A program made the translations under genes and the position numbers. DNA of 14,496 bases from Thermodesulfovibrionales bacterium (GTDB taxonomy: Bacteria > Nitrospirota > Thermodesulfovibrionia > Thermodesulfovibrionales > Dissulfurispiraceae), in the NCBI GenBank assembly GCA_021129835.1, contig JAJOKM010000138.1:1-14496 (forward strand), read 5' to 3'. Below the pieces are notes generated by a model. That model searched no databases, was not told the DNA's origin, and worked only from the letters and a program-made list of their open reading frames with translations. This document shows, piece after piece, positions 13,788 through 14,496 of this stretch (within the stretch, counting starts at the first letter, position 1; each line of letters starts with the position of its first letter).

Positions 13788-13991
13788 TGGGGTCAGGTCT
13801 TGAAATATCAGTTATTCAATATTTTAAAAGGTTATTCCTGTCTTTATCTGTTCTGAATATCTTATTTTTTGCGTTACCTCTTGAGGTTATGCGGTATAAG
13901 GCTCCATGGTATTCTATTCGCAAAGGTCTCGCCATAAATTATTATATTTAATCCATATCTTATATTTCTTATATTTCAAAACCTGACCCCA
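13788..13991 (-). mobile_element. 204-bp deletion derivative of a REP-associated tyrosine transposase element
   Basis: The ends are inverted copies of TGGGGTCAGGTCTTGAAATA (13788-13807; complement at 13972-13991, 19 of 20 matching). Between them on the minus strand is only the beginning of a RAYT transposase. The element starts nine bases after the ribE stop codon and its right end cuts into an ISL3-like remnant. It looks like a full RAYT element that lost most of its gene while keeping both ends. Confidence 0.75.
13816..13935 (-). pseudogene. Truncated RAYT (IS200-like, Y1) transposase, N-terminal fragment
   Basis: A 39-codon frame starting MARPLRIEYHGALYRITSRG, the well-known N-terminus of REP-associated tyrosine transposases, continuing NAKNKIFRTDKDRNNLLKY before a stop. 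Full members have roughly 200 to 300 residues with a catalytic Tyr and an HuH metal motif; both are absent. The fragment cannot cut DNA, so any movement would need a transposase supplied elsewhere. Confidence 0.8.
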
Positions 13992-14143
13992 TGGCGTTTG
14001 GCCACAACAGTTAATGGAAGATGCTGACATAGCCAGGCAACAGCTTTCTCAAGACGTTTGGTTGCCCTGGCATAGGGACGTATAAACATTGACCTCAACA
14101 GATTCTTTAGAGTAAAAGATTTGCTTGAGTTTGTACCAGACAT
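13976..14143 (-). pseudogene. ISL3-like transposase remnant
   Basis: A minus-strand open stretch encodes LKNLLRSMFIRPYARATKRL, then EKAVAWLCQHLPLTVVAKRHG. This resembles the segment after the zinc finger and into the helix-turn-helix of ISL3-family transposases (YARATKRLE ... LP...VAKRHG). The match stops at 13992, exactly where the RAYT-derived element begins, and the frame ends a few codons inside that element. The nearest ATG with a ribosome-binding site (14177) is in another frame, and a zinc-finger region is missing, so the gene was already damaged. The family call rests on remembered motifs. Confidence 0.55.
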
Positions 14144-14177
14144 AGCTTAAAATACCTGTGGGGATTATCACTGACAT
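14049..14177 (-). CDS. Possible 42-residue ORF behind the right promoter repeat
   Basis: ATG 14177-14175 follows AAGGAG at a good distance, and the frame runs 42 codons (MSVIIPTGILSYVWYKLKQI onward) to a stop at 14049. I recognise no family, and the 3' half overlaps the ISL3-like remnant in another frame. It is probably the out-of-frame start of that broken transposase gene, less likely a real small protein. Confidence 0.2.
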   Translation of the reverse strand: MSVIIPTGILSYVWYKLKQIFYSKESVEVNVYTSLCQGNQTS

Positions 14178-14295
14178 ATGATTACTCCTTTCTTAAGAAT
14201 AGTTTGTTTGGTAACTCCCTATTCTTCCGGAGAAATCTATGTTTGTCAATCCCTACTTTTTCTCTGCTCTAACCGTAGAAAATGGGAGAAGAACC
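14178..14295 (-). repeat. Promoter-bearing dispersed repeat, right copy
   Basis: Partner of 315-468, with a single promoter unit. On the minus strand it starts GGTTCTTCTCC, the same 11 bases as the MITE ends, runs through CATTTTCTACGGTTA and TTGACAAACATAGATTTCT, and ends at a ribosome-binding site and ATG. Here the following sequence is the ISL3-like remnant, which suggests that the repeat is the 5' end of an ISL3-type IS. Confidence 0.65.
14221..14249 (-). promoter_or_regulatory. Promoter in the right repeat copy
   Basis: TTGACA (14249-14244), then 17 bases, then AAGAAT (14226-14221). The -35 box is perfect and the -10 box is a four-of-six match, weaker than in the left copy. Confidence 0.45.
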
Positions 14296-14429
14296 AGAAC
14301 ATTCTGTCGGTAGTTACCTCTTTGGGTAATGTGATGAGGCAATCCAGCTGCAACTATTATTGTTGTAGATCGTAAAATACATTTGACCCCCTATCGTCAT
14401 TTAAAATTGACCCCCAAAGAAACTATAAT

Positions 14430-14456
14430 CTCCTTTCTACAACAAACAGAAAGGAG
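14430..14456 (+). promoter_or_regulatory. Hairpin that would mask the transposase ribosome-binding site
   Basis: CTCCTTTCT (14430-14438) pairs perfectly with AGAAAGGAG (14448-14456) across a nine-base loop. The second arm contains most of AGGAGG (14452-14457), the Shine-Dalgarno sequence of the ORF that starts at 14469. Confidence 0.5.
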
Positions 14457-14468
14457 GTATAAAAAGGG

Positions 14469-14496
14469 GTGATAAGCGTGTACAAGTGGCAACAGG
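14469..14496 (+). CDS. Start of a probable IS21-family transposase (IstA), partial
   Basis: Nine codons are visible from GTG 14469: (M)ISVYKWQQ. This resembles the opening of IstA-like transposases, where a similar MI-x-V-x-x-W is followed by an HTH. AGGAGG lies 11 bases upstream. Too little is in the window for a firm call; the terminal repeats upstream support it. Confidence 0.45.

Larger units (their letters stand above)
14383..14496 (+). mobile_element. Left end of a probable IS21-family element, cut by the window edge
   Basis: TTGACCCCC is repeated at 14383-14391 and 14407-14415, a 24-base period like the multiple terminal repeats of IS21-type elements. Behind it come a hairpin, a strong ribosome-binding site and the first codons of a transposase-like protein. 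The outer tip probably lies a few bases before 14383 but cannot be fixed without the other end. Confidence 0.5.

Noticed and set aside
13769..13951. Plus-strand 60-codon frame after ribE
   Set aside because: It is the antisense of the RAYT fragment and overlaps the ribE end.
14178..14375. Plus-strand 65-codon frame near the right end
   Set aside because: It reads the promoter repeat backward, has no ribosome-binding site and matches no family I know.
14407..14429. TTGACC plus TATAAT as a promoter for the IS21-like transposase
   Set aside because: The spacer is only 11 bases, too short for sigma-70; TTGACC belongs to the terminal repeat. TATAAT alone remains a possible -10.

Overview
The window reads as a stretch of chromosome from a Gram-negative (diderm) bacterium with a fairly AT-rich genome. 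The evidence is a minus-strand block of lipid A and outer-membrane assembly genes in the order bamA, ompH/skp, lpxD, fabZ, lpxA, lpxI. The intergenic repeat families resemble those of uncultivated diderm lineages, but nothing here fixes the phylum, so I name none.

Layout. Positions 1-314 (minus) hold a small secreted protein with a CFI-box-type C-terminal domain; its frame is broken at a run of five C. At 315-468 lies a promoter-bearing repeat, found again at 14178-14295. A small cupin gene (480-749, minus) follows, then a lipoate/octanoate transferase-like gene (906-1703, plus), convergent with and overlapping a six-helix membrane protein gene (1591-2601, minus). The envelope block fills 2667-8693 on the minus strand: lpxI, lpxA, fabZ and lpxD supply the first acyl transfer, the second acyl transfer and the pyrophosphate cleavage of lipid A synthesis plus the fatty-acid dehydratase that shares their acyl-ACP pool, while ompH/skp and bamA handle outer-membrane protein chaperoning and insertion. 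A repeat-rich divergent region (8694-9493) contains a 363-bp MITE-like element with a target-site duplication, hairpin repeats and a long inverted repeat. On the plus strand come a ROK glucokinase-type gene (9494-10432), lepA/EF4 (10417-12207), signal peptidase I lepB (12361-12966) and riboflavin synthase ribE (13135-13779).

The right end is a pile-up of mobile DNA: a 204-bp deletion derivative of a REP-associated tyrosine transposase (RAYT) element beside ribE, an ISL3-like transposase remnant that this element truncates, the second copy of the promoter repeat, and the left end of what looks like an IS21-family element running off the window.

I see no defence system, CRISPR, tRNA or rRNA. 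The core genes are ordinary; the interest lies in the small elements. A terminal repeat starting GGTTCTTCTCC occurs at 8881, 9243, 13130 and 14295, and a diverged form at 468. It delimits a MITE, supplies the likely ribosome-binding site of ribE, and caps a promoter module found next to two unrelated small genes.
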